Source: Saccoglossus kowalevskii (lineage: Eukaryota; Hemichordata; Enteropneusta; Harrimaniidae). Taken from it: a stretch of 31,859 nucleotides of DNA. Below are positions 13,001-19,522 of the stretch, one piece after another; position 1 is the stretch's first letter; each line of letters opens with the position of its first letter. The stretch lies in assembly GCF_000003605.2 (NCBI RefSeq), contig NW_003136832.1:76872-108730 (forward strand), written 5' to 3'. The notes under the pieces were generated by a model. That model was given only the letters and a program-made list of their open reading frames with translations. It had not been told where the DNA came from and made no database searches. Both the position numbers and the translations under genes were made by a program.

Positions 13001-16000
13001 AGAAGTCGCACCCAATTTTTGTGTGTGTAGATGTTCTAATTGAAGCCGCACACCCTCTGTCGCATTGTACCATTTTAATAGAAACTGCGGCTTCTAATAC
13101 AGATTTTACAGTACTCATACATGCGTAATTAGGCTTTTTAAGGTATTAACATGATTTCCTTGAGCAAATGTTTGCAACTGGTTGACAGGTGATTGATGCT
13201 AATTAAAGCTATCGCATACCTGAGCTGTGCTCAAACATTCTACATTGTAAGTTTTAAGAGTGAGTTCAAATAGAAGATAATACAATGTACCGGTAATAAT
13301 CATTAACATGACATCTGGTGAGTTTAAATAAGTTGCCAAAAATAACCATATAATCAGCAGTGAAGCAATGCAATCATGGTGTAACACTAGGCATACCTGG
13401 AGTATGAGAAATCTGTTATGGTCCAAATCAATGCCAACTTTTCTCAGTAAAACGGCTATTTCTTTGAATGGCGTTTTTTTACCATTGAGATAGTAATTGG
13501 ATGAGTTATCACGGTACGCGGAACGAGACACAGTCAGTTTACTGTTCGGTACCACTTCATATTCATCTCCATCCTAATAAAAAAGAAACATACGTGTGAT
13601 AGTTGGAGGGGAACTTAAATGTGCTAGCATTTGACACATCACCTGGGCAGTAATTCATATATTCAACAGCAGGGCTTCAACTTTGGTATTTCTAGGGCAC
13701 CAAAGGCTAGACCTATTTGAAATTGTGATGAAAATTTGAAGGGCTCGGCTCCAAGACAGTTAGGGATTGGCCTTCATTGGCCTACAATAGTAACATAATG
13801 GATTCAGATTCTACAGCAATAAAATCAAGTATTTTACAGTACTCAGAAAGAAACGCTTGGTACCTATCCAAGTTGTAACTGACTGTAAAACTATTGAAAG
13901 AGGGAAAATTTCTTCATAGGAATAACATTTACAAAAATGAAATGACAAAATAAAATGCTACCAATCCTCACCAAATCTATTATCTTCTGGAAATGAACAT
14001 GCACGCTGCAACTGTTGATATTTTTATGATTTTCTGAGTTATGGATTAAAACGGATATCTTCTTAGATCGGATCTTGTTGGCTCGGTAACCAAATACAAA
14101 AAGCATAGCATCAATCACATTAGATTTACCACTACCATTTGGTCCAACAATGGAAGAAAAATTCTGGAAGGAAAAAAACAAACAAATGCTATGGCCATGC
14201 GTCCCTTACCCTGGGGAGCAGAACCTCTGGCAACAATAAAATTCTGATTGACCAGGGATCACATGTGGCCAGTCTTCAACTGTGACCTGTCTGATAGTAA
14301 TTTTGGCCCCAAGGAAGATATAAAATGCTCCATTTTAACTTAGAATTATGAAAAACTCCACACCCTGGTAGGGAGAACCCTATCTCCCCCACTTGGTGGT
14401 GCTGCTGAATTGCAGTGCTCCCTCTTGCAGTTTTTTTCTAGAAAAACCTCTGCAGATACTTGTAATCATTTCGGCTGACCAAGTGAAAAAGGCATACACC
14501 ATTGTTTCATGTAAATACCAAACACGTCAGCTATTTTGCATAACAATAATGTACAATTTGCATATCCATTTTGTGCCAATAGAAATAATTAACTCATCAA
14601 CAACCCCTACTGTTCTGAACTGAAAGTTACAACATAAAAGACATATCGTCCCTTTCATGGTCAAACACAAATTCAAGTTCTGCTTGGGACATAATGTACC
14701 TTGTGAAATGGTCCCAAAGTTCTCTTGCCAGCGTAAGATTTAAAGTTTTCATTCTCAATATGTGTGATCATTAGTCTTGGTTCAACACTCTTCTTAATTT
14801 CAGCCGGTGAGGTTACGCCATTCTGACTTGTAACATTTGATGAATCAACTCCATTGCTTTGTGGCTCACATTTTTCTATTGTAATATAACAGTACACATT
14901 TAGTAAAAATTCATTCAAGACAACACAGGTAGAAACTGGATGCATAGTGTTTCAACATTAGGTAATAATAAACATACCGTTAGTTTGCTGCTTGCCATCA
15001 ACAAGCTCCATAACACAGGTTTCTGATTCATCCATGTCAGTAAGCATATCTACAATAATGATGATATTTATAGTAAACAACATGATTAATTGACAATGAC
15101 ATTATCGGTAGTCCCTGTTTTATTTAGAGTTATCATTTGAGAACACAAAATTATGTCTTGTCTTTGCAACAGCCTTGAACAAAATCTGCCAAAGTAAGAC
15201 GAAGAAATGAGACAAATGAAAGAGCCAAAAATATCTGAAACAGCATTGATTGAAACAAAATGGCCACTAGTCAGCAGTTTCAAATCTGATCAACAAAATG
15301 TGTACTCAAGGTACTAACTACATGTATAATGTCCAATGCAAAGCAAAGCACACAACCAAGAGACATTGCACAAACTAGAACCATCAGAGCATTGGCTTTC
15401 CCTATAATCGAAGCAAAGTGTAAGTGACATTCTAACCAAGAAGTACCGGATTGTGCCGTAAATTTGCCCATCCAAAAAATCGCCCTGGTGGGTTTCACAG
15501 CTGGTGGGCCCTTATTTGGGGTTCAAATTTTCAAAAAATTATCATATATTTTTATTGAATAATCCACCTACGCCGATTTCCAACACTGGCAGTTGGACCA
15601 CCCAAAACGAAAGAAACTAAAATTGTATACATTTTTTTCTAGCTGAATTAATAAGTAAACCGCACATCATTCTCCAAAAAAAATCACATTATCGAACCTT
15701 GTGCGCCAAATACAACTATTTTGTTTCATTTTATTAGTAACAAAAGTATATTCTAAAGGAAGTTTCAAATAACAACGAACACAACTGCATTGCTTAGTAG
15801 CGAATGATCGTGGTAGCACAATCTGGCCATGCTGCGTTTTACAATTATTGATTATAATAACGTGCAAAAAATAAATTCGTTGAATTGTTATGAAATGCAA
15901 ATAAATTTCAACCTATTTCATCGTAAGCGAATGATTCTGATCGCATTTTCAATGTTCGATGCTGTAGAAATGAATATCCGCCATGTTTTGACCTGATCTG

Positions 16001-18990
16001 AAAGGTCAAATCGATAATTAACCAATGAAAACGATGGATGATGCCAACGTGTTCAAATTACCATAACATATTTAAATATGTTAATGTTATTGAACCTAGC
16101 ATGGAAGATATTTGCCGATGTTGTATGATCAAATACTTTTGAATAGGCGTCAATGACTTCGACGAAACTTTTAGGCATCAGAATACATTAAAATAACACC
16201 TTAAAAAACTGCCTGGGCGGTTTTTTGGTCTTAATTTATTTGTTTAAAAACCCGAACTGCCGTTCAACTGCCCTGGGTGAATTTACGGTAGAATCCGGTA
16301 CAATGTTTTCCATGTAAATGTACCTACCTCCACTTGGTTTCTCTCCTTCCACCAGTTCCATGGCACAGGTTTCTGAATCCTCCATGATTGATTATAGGAA
16401 ATGTCTACAAAACAAGATTCATCACAAGAAAATAAATGCATAAATATATAAAATATCAATTACAATAAGTTAGGAAGTGAAAAATGTACATTTTTTATTC
16501 AGATCACAGTGTTCTCCCTGGGCCTCTGAAGAATCACGGTACTGTGACGATTCAACACTCGTCCATGATGCTTGCTTTTTGTCAGTGATGCTTGAAATTT
16601 AATCTACAATACTTATTGCTTTGTTTTAAACTTTATAAATGTCAGTCTGACACAAATTTACAACAACATACATTGATCAAAAGGTAATTCATATTTGTTA
16701 CAATACAAAAACAGTGTGGTCTTTCAGGGGTATGGCTTCTCTAAATTCAAAAACAAATACTAGATTTGTAATAATTTGTCTAATAGTGACAACAATGTGA
16801 GAGAAACAAGACTCACAAATCACATACATAATGAAGATCTATTTTGATTTGCTGCACAGCAGTTATTTGCAGTTTTTAATTCTCAATTGCCAGTGAAAAA
16901 AATTATTGAAAACAGAAAACAAATTAGAAATGAAGCCGTATTGGAAAGAAAACTATTATAAATCAAGGCAAATTTCATTGAAGTGCAGACAAGAAGGCCA
17001 CTATAAAAAGATCAACCCTGACCTCTGAACCTCTGAAAATACCTCATTCATAGTATGCCTTAGTACTGAAAATCATTGCGACACAATGCACATTGTGACA
17101 TCACGACCGATACAAGCAGGTTCCCAAGAGGAATTCAGATTGAGATAACCAAGATGGTGGCGCAGAGTGCATGATTTGCACCCTTGTTGCCAATTTTGAT
17201 GTACTTTTTAAGATAAGCTATTATTTTTATTTTTAATTAACCAAGGATTTAGCTGTGGGTCCATAGCTCTTCTTCTGTCAGTCTCTAGGATTTGTGATGG
17301 TATTTTAGACATTTCTGATACATTAAATTTGTTATTTTCAGACATTAGAATTGTTATCGACACAGAAGAGCTATGGTTCCTCTCATAGACTTGCATAACA
17401 CAAACATGAAACTCCAAATGGCATTGCAAATAAAAGTTGAGAAAAGCAGAATATTTTCTCGCATCACAATTTATTATATAATATGTAATTAAACTCTTTT
17501 GCTCCGAACCATGTGTAACTCCGCGGGCAGCCATTTTGTTGTTGGCGTTGTCTACTACAGATGTATGCATATATTGCCCACAATTTATTATTTAGAGAAA
17601 TGTACAAATAAATGTCTTTCCATGCATGTACAATATAGGATGCTGAAAGAGTACACAACAGTAAATAGTCCATAGCAAAATACTAATAGCAGCAGATGAC
17701 CATTTCCTGCCTTTTTAGCTGTTTTACTTTTCGAGGGAAGTTCTAATACAGTGACTTTACTTAGCCAAGTAATTTTGTCCTCGTTCGACCTCAAGAAAAT
17801 GGCTGCCACTAGAGTTACAGGTACGTACAGTTTAGTGAGCTAAATCCCAGGAAAAACAACTTCAAACTGATAAATTTTGTAACAGTTTTTGCACTGGTGA
17901 GTGTTCAATAAACTTACTATTGATTGGTTATACAAGTAGTACTGTTAATTTTGTACTTTTATTTGCGACGCCTTTGGTGTTGCCTGTTTGTGTTATGCAA
18001 GTTTATGGGAGGAGTCATACAATGTAGCTCTACTGTGTTGATAAAAATCATAATGTCTGAAAATAGCAAATTTAACGACACCAAATGTATCAGAGATAAC
18101 AAAAATACATGTACAATGTACCATCACAAAGACTAGAGACCAGCACAAGAAGAGCCATGAATCCATAGCTACCAAGGATTCTAAATTTGTGCATTTTAAC
18201 ACTGTAAAGTCAGATAACGATGATCATCACAGCAGCAGTAAATACCCATTCATCGCAATGCAGTCAGCTGACAATGTTAACATGATCGAAGACTTACTTC
18301 TAATAAAAATGTCATAATAATTTTTCTAAATACATCATATTTTTTTTTCACAGTGGCTTTGCAAATTATTCGAAACAGCCAATTCACAGGATGGCTTGCA
18401 ACTTTTCAATACACAATCCAGAATTGACGGCACAGTTCTATTGACATGCACATTGTTGACCTCCCTATGAAATAGTAAATGCTATCAGTAAAGTCTAGAA
18501 GTAACAAAGCAAACGTCACGTGTTTTGCAAAGTTACAGGCCATCTTGCTATTAAAGTGACTGTTTGCATAATTCTCAGAACAGCTGTAAGTCATGAGATG
18601 AGGTGTTCCTGGCATTGACCTCATCGATGTGCAATGTTGTTTTTGTGACGGTCCATCAATCATCGCAAGAAAGCATAAATATTAACGGTATAAAATAAAG
18701 ACACAGGCTTGACTGCAATCTTCTGTAGAAATAATGTCTGTGTCTACTTGTATTTTTTAAAGATATTGTGATTTCTAGTGTCATGTTTGTTATTACTGTC
18801 ACAGTTCAAGACTGACGGACAATTTCTAGATTTATGTTGGAAAACCGGAGAATGTCATAATGCGTGTTAGCTCGTAGTTATACAATGAATGTATATTATA
18901 TTGGCATGATAATCAACAGCAACTTACCGATCGACTGTCCTACAAACTTCAGACGCGAACTCGACCACATTCACTACACAAAAGATGATC
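831..18990 (-). CDS. SMC4: SMC4, condensin core ATPase subunit (gene level, 3' end off window)
   Basis: Structural maintenance of chromosomes 4 pairs with SMC2 in the ring-shaped ATPase of condensin I and II, which compacts mitotic chromosomes. Exons in transcript order: 18928-~18990 (5' UTR), 16328-16404, 14978-15049, 14700-14875, 13972-14163, 13397-13573, 12717-12881, 12038-12165, 11149-11289, 10570-10720, 10282-10446, 7237-7415, 6983-7091, 6493-6624, 5674-5835, 5433-5473, 5112-5299, 4702-4937, 3130-3256, 2482-2671, 1918-2105, 1631-1761, 831-1010. All junctions are GT-AG with matching phases, giving 3,288 coding nt or 1,096 residues. Visible parts are an acidic tail (1-80), Walker A GPNGSGKS (109-116), first coiled coil (about 285-600), hinge (about 605-765) and second coiled coil (about 770-1035). 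The DIDPDKV / MKPNMAAIEEY segment is typical of SMC4 rather than SMC2 (recalled family comparison). About 200 C-terminal residues, with the signature motif and Walker B, lie left of base 1. The start is the ATG at 16385-16383. Confidence 0.96.
1518..1594. repeat. 34-bp tandem repeat
   Basis: GTGGTCACTATAGGCAGGTA and the following TCTTTATATAGAG repeat with a 34-bp period at 1518, 1552 and 1586 (the last partial). A diverged relative, ACAGGTGGTCTTTATATGGA, lies at about 1263. It is within SMC4 intron 22, ending about 37 bp from the donor of exon 22. Confidence 0.9.
1631..1761 (-). CDS. SMC4: SMC4 exon 22: second coiled coil
   Basis: 131 nt, phase 1 to 0. Encodes ELGQLQTKQNDLKKQHLEVQ to ...ENQQKIKHWKKE. 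KIKHWKKE matches the conserved KIKYW.KE of SMC4. The acceptor TATCTGCAG before 1761 was chosen because it alone preserves phase; an upstream TTTTAG at 1812 would give an early stop. Confidence 0.9.
1918..2105 (-). CDS. SMC4: SMC4 exon 21: second coiled coil
   Basis: 188 nt, phase 2 to 1. Encodes NIKKAESKVESTEKEIEENK to ...KEIENVLEESK. The donor GTAATT is followed by a run of T. Confidence 0.93.
2482..2671 (-). CDS. SMC4: SMC4 exon 20: second coiled coil
   Basis: 190 nt, phase 1 to 2. Encodes DYDKIASSASKIEAEVQKLH to ...KCTGEITKANVGIKNAE. Acceptor TTTTTCAG, donor GTACAA. Confidence 0.94.
2782..2990. repeat. Dispersed repeat A, copy 1
   Basis: Shares ordered blocks (CACTGTAACACAC, TTGTGCCATG, CCAATGAACATT, GGCTTC) with 23929-24120 in the same orientation. 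No coding capacity or clear ends. Lies in SMC4 intron 19, which otherwise shows nothing. Confidence 0.65.
3130..3256 (-). CDS. SMC4: SMC4 exon 19: second coiled coil
   Basis: 127 nt, phase 0 to 1. Encodes ASIEQEATSRNQVKELEAQI to ...EKTYTSNKK. Acceptor TTTACAG, donor GTAAAT. Confidence 0.93.
3733..3950 (-). pseudogene. pogo/Tigger-like transposase fragment (DDE region)
   Basis: The minus strand encodes ILAIFDVFRAHRCEDFLKKL followed by TVFVPACCSDRLQPLDLAIN and KPFK. The pattern IFD...VFVPA...QPLDL.NKPFK is the second-Asp to third-Asp segment of pogo/Tigger-type DDE transposases. Only this piece survives; the N-terminal DNA-binding part and first Asp are absent. Flanking blocks GGGAAATTATTC (about 3482) and, inverted, GGGAAATTTTC (about 4250) may be eroded terminal repeats, giving a possible element of about 3475-4265. 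It sits in SMC4 intron 18. Confidence 0.6.
4702..4937 (-). CDS. SMC4: SMC4 exon 18: hinge exit (GGG loop) and second coil
   Basis: 236 nt, phase 1 to 0. Encodes GTMSGGGKQVAKGRMGSSVV, the glycine-rich hinge exit diagnostic of SMC proteins, then second-coil heptads to ...TLEKFNMDIK. Acceptor GCTTTCAG, donor AAG|GTCAGT. Confidence 0.96.
5112..5299 (-). CDS. SMC4: SMC4 exon 17: hinge
   Basis: 188 nt, phase 2 to 1. Encodes PENVPRLFDLVKVEDKKVLT, AFYFALRNTLVAKDLDQATR and ...WRVVTQAGQLIDQS. These are conserved hinge residues. Acceptor CATTCAG, donor GTGAGG. Confidence 0.97.
5433..5473 (-). CDS. SMC4: SMC4 exon 16: 41-nt hinge exon
   Basis: Phase 0 to 2. Encodes MKTWEKHASSKID plus two bases. It fills the exact gap between GLDK and TPENVPRLFDLVKV and was found only by following frame and splice sites: acceptor ATTTGTAG after a T-rich tract, donor GTAAGT. 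Confidence 0.92.
5674..5835 (-). CDS. SMC4: SMC4 exon 15: hinge
   Basis: 162 nt, phase 0. Encodes GDLGAIDEKYDVAISTACGA, LDYIVVDTMEIAQKCVNYLK and KHNIGMATFAGLDK: the hinge core that dimerises with the SMC2 hinge. Acceptor GATTCAG, donor AAG|GTATTT. Confidence 0.97.
6034..6210. mobile_element. MITE family 2, copy 1
   Basis: Ends resemble each other inverted: left ATAAAATACTTTATT, right AATAAAGTATTTTACAGTA. The interior shares ATTAATTTTC[A/G]CTGAAAAGA and TGAATCATTCCTTCAGCGAA with 25878-26075 in the same orientation. Lies in SMC4 intron 14. Confidence 0.75.
6493..6624 (-). CDS. SMC4: SMC4 exon 14: coil end and start of hinge
   Basis: 132 nt, phase 0. Encodes VRKNRVKVEETRSSLQSARS, then RGKVVDALMSQKKSGNIPGI and SGRL. 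SGNIPGISGRL opens the SMC4 hinge. Acceptor TTCACAG, donor CTC|GTAAGT. Confidence 0.96.
6983..7091 (-). CDS. SMC4: SMC4 exon 13: first coiled coil
   Basis: 109 nt, phase 2 to 0. Encodes SVQDLEKKIPAVEKELHQAK through EAEEKANES. Acceptor CATTTCAG, donor TCG|GTAAAA. Confidence 0.94.
7237..7415 (-). CDS. SMC4: SMC4 exon 12: first coiled coil
   Basis: 179 nt, phase 0 to 2. Encodes AKEKDLMGLQKSLNEARSKM and ...QLATAKKHLDHAVNTVQARK. The NEARSKM block is conserved in SMC4. Acceptor TAATAG, donor GTAACA. Confidence 0.95.
7416..8387. other. SMC4 intron 11, left part
   Basis: Mostly featureless A+T-rich intron. On the minus strand, 8140-8352 holds a possible broken coding remnant: LRNPWIESAKSKLC in one frame, then ILFDSYSDADLDFEGFEFDE in another, with an in-frame stop between. 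I cannot assign it to a family with confidence; a transposase terminus is possible. Confidence 0.35.
8388..8915 (+). mobile_element. Pearl-like element with 145-bp core repeats, copy 1
   Basis: Left subterminal TAGCTCCGCTGTT (about 8396) is inverted relative to the right end ACAGCGGAGCTA. The core holds three units at about 145-bp spacing (GAACTGAAG/GAATTGAAG at 8432, 8578 and 8722; AAGAAGTCGAAAA blocks). A GACGACGACGG tract follows, then a hairpin at 8880-8910 (AGCTCCGCTCGAC aaa GTCGAC AGCGGAGCT) and CTAAAAA. The architecture matches the element at the left edge, but the sequence family is different. Confidence 0.7.
8916..9184 (+). mobile_element. Pearl-like element, copy 2 (one core unit and 3' end)
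   Basis: Immediately downstream of copy 1. It has one diverged core unit (ACAAATCTAACAGAGGTCCA, then TTTTCAAGAAAAAGTC) and then a 65-bp 3' end (9120-9184), identical by eye to 8851-8915, with the hairpin at 9149-9179. The left end is missing or very diverged. Confidence 0.65.
9185..10281. other. SMC4 intron 11, right part
   Basis: No exon is visible. At 10006-10105, two similar G/C-rich foldback motifs occur (GGGCGTGTGCCCGGATATGA and GGGCGTTTGCCCAGGCATGG), followed by TTACCCGGATAAGTACGGTA; probably a small repeat remnant. The rest is unassigned. Confidence 0.45.
10282..10446 (-). CDS. SMC4: SMC4 exon 11: first coiled coil
   Basis: 165 nt, phase 0. Encodes LEELKAVPAENEKQIEKATK to ...GLKTATEGLQTEKD. 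Acceptor TTTGCAG, donor GTGAGT. It is followed by the largest SMC4 intron inside the coding region (2.87 kb), which hosts the pearl-like elements. Confidence 0.95.
10570..10720 (-). CDS. SMC4: SMC4 exon 10: first coiled coil
   Basis: 151 nt, phase 2 to 0. Encodes ANEKFQKEAEDRKNDFNEF and ...LKHAKSRDKKLGKALQKEK. The LKHA...KKLEK pattern is shared with vertebrate SMC4 (recalled). Acceptor ATTCTAG, donor AAG|GTGACT. Confidence 0.94.
10980..11095. repeat. Dispersed repeat B, copy 1
   Basis: Shares TGCAAAGGCTCAT, AGACGCTT and TTTGTAAACA, plus the upstream GTCACCC and ATAACAACAC blocks, in the same order and orientation with 31759-31859. Located in SMC4 intron 9, ending about 55 bp from the donor of exon 9. 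Confidence 0.8.
11149..11289 (-). CDS. SMC4: SMC4 exon 9: first coiled coil
   Basis: 141 nt, phase 2 to 2. Charged heptads (HGYNKKLTSLSEEQKKAEEE, ending ...KEQKKIM). Acceptor TTATACAG, donor GTAAGT. Confidence 0.93.
11290..12037. other. SMC4 intron 8
   Basis: 748 bp of A+T-rich intron. I see no exon, repeat or structured element. Confidence 0.6.
12038..12165 (-). CDS. SMC4: SMC4 exon 8: proximal first coiled coil
   Basis: 128 nt, phase 0 to 2. It encodes LNRVKVVEKEKDELEGTKNE and ...ENNISKKKNVLFQRYV. The donor GTAAGT follows ATATGT. Too short and split for a long single reading frame, but it joins both neighbours in phase. Confidence 0.93.
12166..12716. other. SMC4 intron 7
   Basis: 551 bp with no recognisable feature. 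Confidence 0.6.
12717..12881 (-). CDS. SMC4: SMC4 exon 7: head to coiled-coil transition
   Basis: 165 nt, phase 0. It encodes GEVEQISMMKPKALTEHEEG, then MLEYLEDIIGSSKYKEPI, a strongly conserved SMC4 block, and the first heptads. The acceptor ATAAG has a weak pyrimidine tract but is the only one that keeps the frame. Confidence 0.95.
12965..13113. mobile_element. MITE family 1, copy 1
   Basis: 149 bp bounded by TA, with near-perfect inverted ends: left TACCGTAAAATCTGTATTAG, right (reverse complement) TACTGTAAAATCTGTATTAG, each continuing AAGCCGC. Internal repeats of TAATAGAAG[C/T]CGCA occur. A TA target duplication is consistent with Tc1/mariner-type mobilisation. Lies in SMC4 intron 6. Confidence 0.88.
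13397..13573 (-). CDS. SMC4: SMC4 exon 6: head domain
   Basis: 177 nt, phase 0 to 0. It encodes DGDEYEVVPNSKLTVSR through GIDLDHNRFLILQ, the conserved SMC4 head strand and helix that lead to the Q-loop glutamine. Acceptor TTATTAG, donor CAG|GTATGC. Confidence 0.96.
13574..13971. other. SMC4 intron 5
   Basis: 398 bp with no recognisable repeat or exon. Confidence 0.6.
13972..14163 (-). CDS. SMC4: SMC4 exon 5: Walker A ATP-binding loop
   Basis: 192 nt, phase 0 to 0. It encodes NFSSIVGPNGSGKSNVIDAM, where GPNGSGKS (residues 109-116) is the P-loop with the catalytic-site Lys and Ser, followed by LFVFGYRANKIRSKK. These are hallmark SMC4 head residues. Acceptor CCTTCCAG, donor GTGAGG. Confidence 0.97.
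14164..14699. other. SMC4 intron 4
   Basis: 536 bp with no recognisable repeat or exon. Confidence 0.6.
14700..14875 (-). CDS. SMC4: SMC4 exon 4: end of tail and first head strands
   Basis: Phase 1 to phase 0, 176 nt. It encodes a variable Ser/Asn-rich linker and then the conserved SMC4 head opening PRLMITHIENENFKSYAGKR, ending ...LGPFHK just before Walker A. Donor AAG|GTACAT. Confidence 0.95.
14978..15049 (-). CDS. SMC4: SMC4 exon 3: duplicated N-terminal tail exon, frame-neutral cassette
   Basis: The exon is 72 nt with phase 1 at both ends (acceptor ATTGTAG, donor GTATGT), so it can be included or skipped without a frame change. It encodes LTDMDESETCVMELVDGK and the start of the next segment, repeating the motif of exon 2. 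Its internal ATGs are in frame with the gene and could serve as an alternative start if a transcript began downstream of exon 2. Confidence 0.88.
15444..16300. mobile_element. 857-bp inverted-repeat DNA element between the duplicated SMC4 exons
   Basis: The left end TACCGGATTGTGCCGTAAAT continues TTGCCCATCC. The right end, inverted, is TACCGGATTCTACCGTAAAT continuing TCACCCAGG. TA borders both ends. The interior has no coding capacity that I recognise, so it is a non-autonomous DNA element. It occupies most of SMC4 intron 2. Confidence 0.75.
16328..16404 (-). CDS. SMC4: SMC4 exon 2: start codon and acidic tail, copy 1
   Basis: The acceptor TTGTAG is followed by 19 nt of UTR and then ATG at 16385, with G at +4. 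It encodes 19 residues beginning MEDSETCAMELVEGE and ends in phase 1 at donor GTAGGT. The exon is a paralogue of the following exon: 10 of 19 residues and, by hand count, 41 of 58 bases match from ATG to donor. The tail is expected to be disordered. Confidence 0.9.
17225..17435 (-). repeat. Foldback repeat C, copy 1
   Basis: Inverted arms CCATAGCTCTTCTTCTGTC (17261-17279) and GACACAGAAGAGCTATGG (17359-17376) flank about 80 bp. They are followed by a shared tail, AGACTTGCATAACACAAAC, then CCAAATGGCAT and ATAAAAGTTGA. The same order is found at 21672-21880 and, reversed, at 17955-18180. Confidence 0.82.
17955..18180 (+). repeat. Foldback repeat C, copy 2 (opposite orientation)
   Basis: Plus-strand order: ACTTTTATTTGC, TGTTTGTGTTATGCAAGT, ATAATGTCTGAAAATAGCAA, ACCATCACAAAGACTAGAGA, AGAAGAGCCATGAATCC. 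It matches the reverse complement of copies 1 and 3, with an extra ACAATGTA inside one arm and arms that no longer pair well. Confidence 0.75.
18928..18990 (-). other. SMC4: SMC4 exon 1, non-coding 5' UTR (5' end approximate)
   Basis: Read on the minus strand, ...GATCG|GTAAGTTGC gives a strong splice donor after 18928. The next acceptor in frame context is TTTTGTAG before 16404, 19 bases upstream of the SMC4 ATG. I infer a non-coding first exon ending at 18928. The transcription start is not visible and the 18990 edge is a guess, based on the nearby GCGCC/ATGGCG motif and the CCAAT boxes at 19013 and 19055. Confidence 0.6.
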
Positions 18991-19434
18991 AAAAATGGCG
19001 CTCAACGACGTTATTGGTTTGAAGCTTGACCCCGATTTAATAAACAGACTCTCTATTGGCTATTATTTGTTTTTCAATGTCTGAGGGATTTCTGACAGTA
19101 GGCGAGTAGCCATAATCACTAAATGGTGTCCTTGTGACTAAAAAGTATTTTGTCATGAGAAATAATGAATATATTGGCAAAACAAATGTCGAATTTAATG
19201 ATATTCACATTAAGTTGACTCCGGTACAGGAATAGCTGGCCAATCAGATGACTCGACACAAGAATACGCAGACCGAATGCAATAATTAATTGCGAGGTCA
19301 TTGCACATGCGCGCATGGCGCATGAGTTTCTCTATCGTATTACACTACTTCCGTGATCTTTCAGTTTACATGTTTCGAAATGATTAGGGAGACAGTTTTG
19401 ACGTAATTTATCCCGGGTTGGCATAGGTCGAGGA
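18990..19434. promoter_or_regulatory. Divergent SMC4 / UXS1 promoter region
   Basis: The two genes start head to head about 450 bp apart. Seen on the SMC4 side: CCAAT boxes on the minus strand at 19013-19017 and 19055-19059, a TTTGAA (CHR-like) at 19018-19023, and an AAAATGGCGC motif near 18991. Seen on the UXS1 side: CCAAT at 19240, an NRF-1-like TGCACATGCGCG from about 19302, an ETS-like ACTTCCG at 19347 and a CRE-like TGACGTAA at 19399. No TATA box is evident. Function is inferred from motif content and geometry only. Confidence 0.6.
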
Positions 19435-19522
19435 ATGAAATTCAACGTTATAGCATTGAAAATGCCAGGAAGAAAATTTAAACTCGGAGTTATACTCGTT
19501 ATAGCAGCAACTATTATGATAG
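19435..19522 (+). CDS. UXS1: UXS1 exon 1: cytosolic tail and membrane anchor
   Basis: 88 nt ending in phase 1 at donor GTAAGTG. Encodes [16 protein letters not shown], then the hydrophobic [14 protein letters not shown]: a type II signal anchor placing the enzyme in the secretory pathway lumen. A second in-frame ATG (19462, AAAATGCC context) would give a shorter tail with the anchor intact. Confidence 0.85.

Larger units (their letters stand above)
16405..18927. other. SMC4 intron 1 (5' UTR intron)
   Basis: 2.5 kb. It contains two copies of foldback repeat C in opposite orientations (listed separately). The remainder shows no exon or structured element. Confidence 0.55.

Noticed and set aside
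19462-19522. Downstream ATG (M10) as the true UXS1 start
   Set aside because: It is possible and has an A at -3, but the upstream in-frame ATG is intact and closer to the promoter motifs; both keep the anchor, so I kept the longer form.
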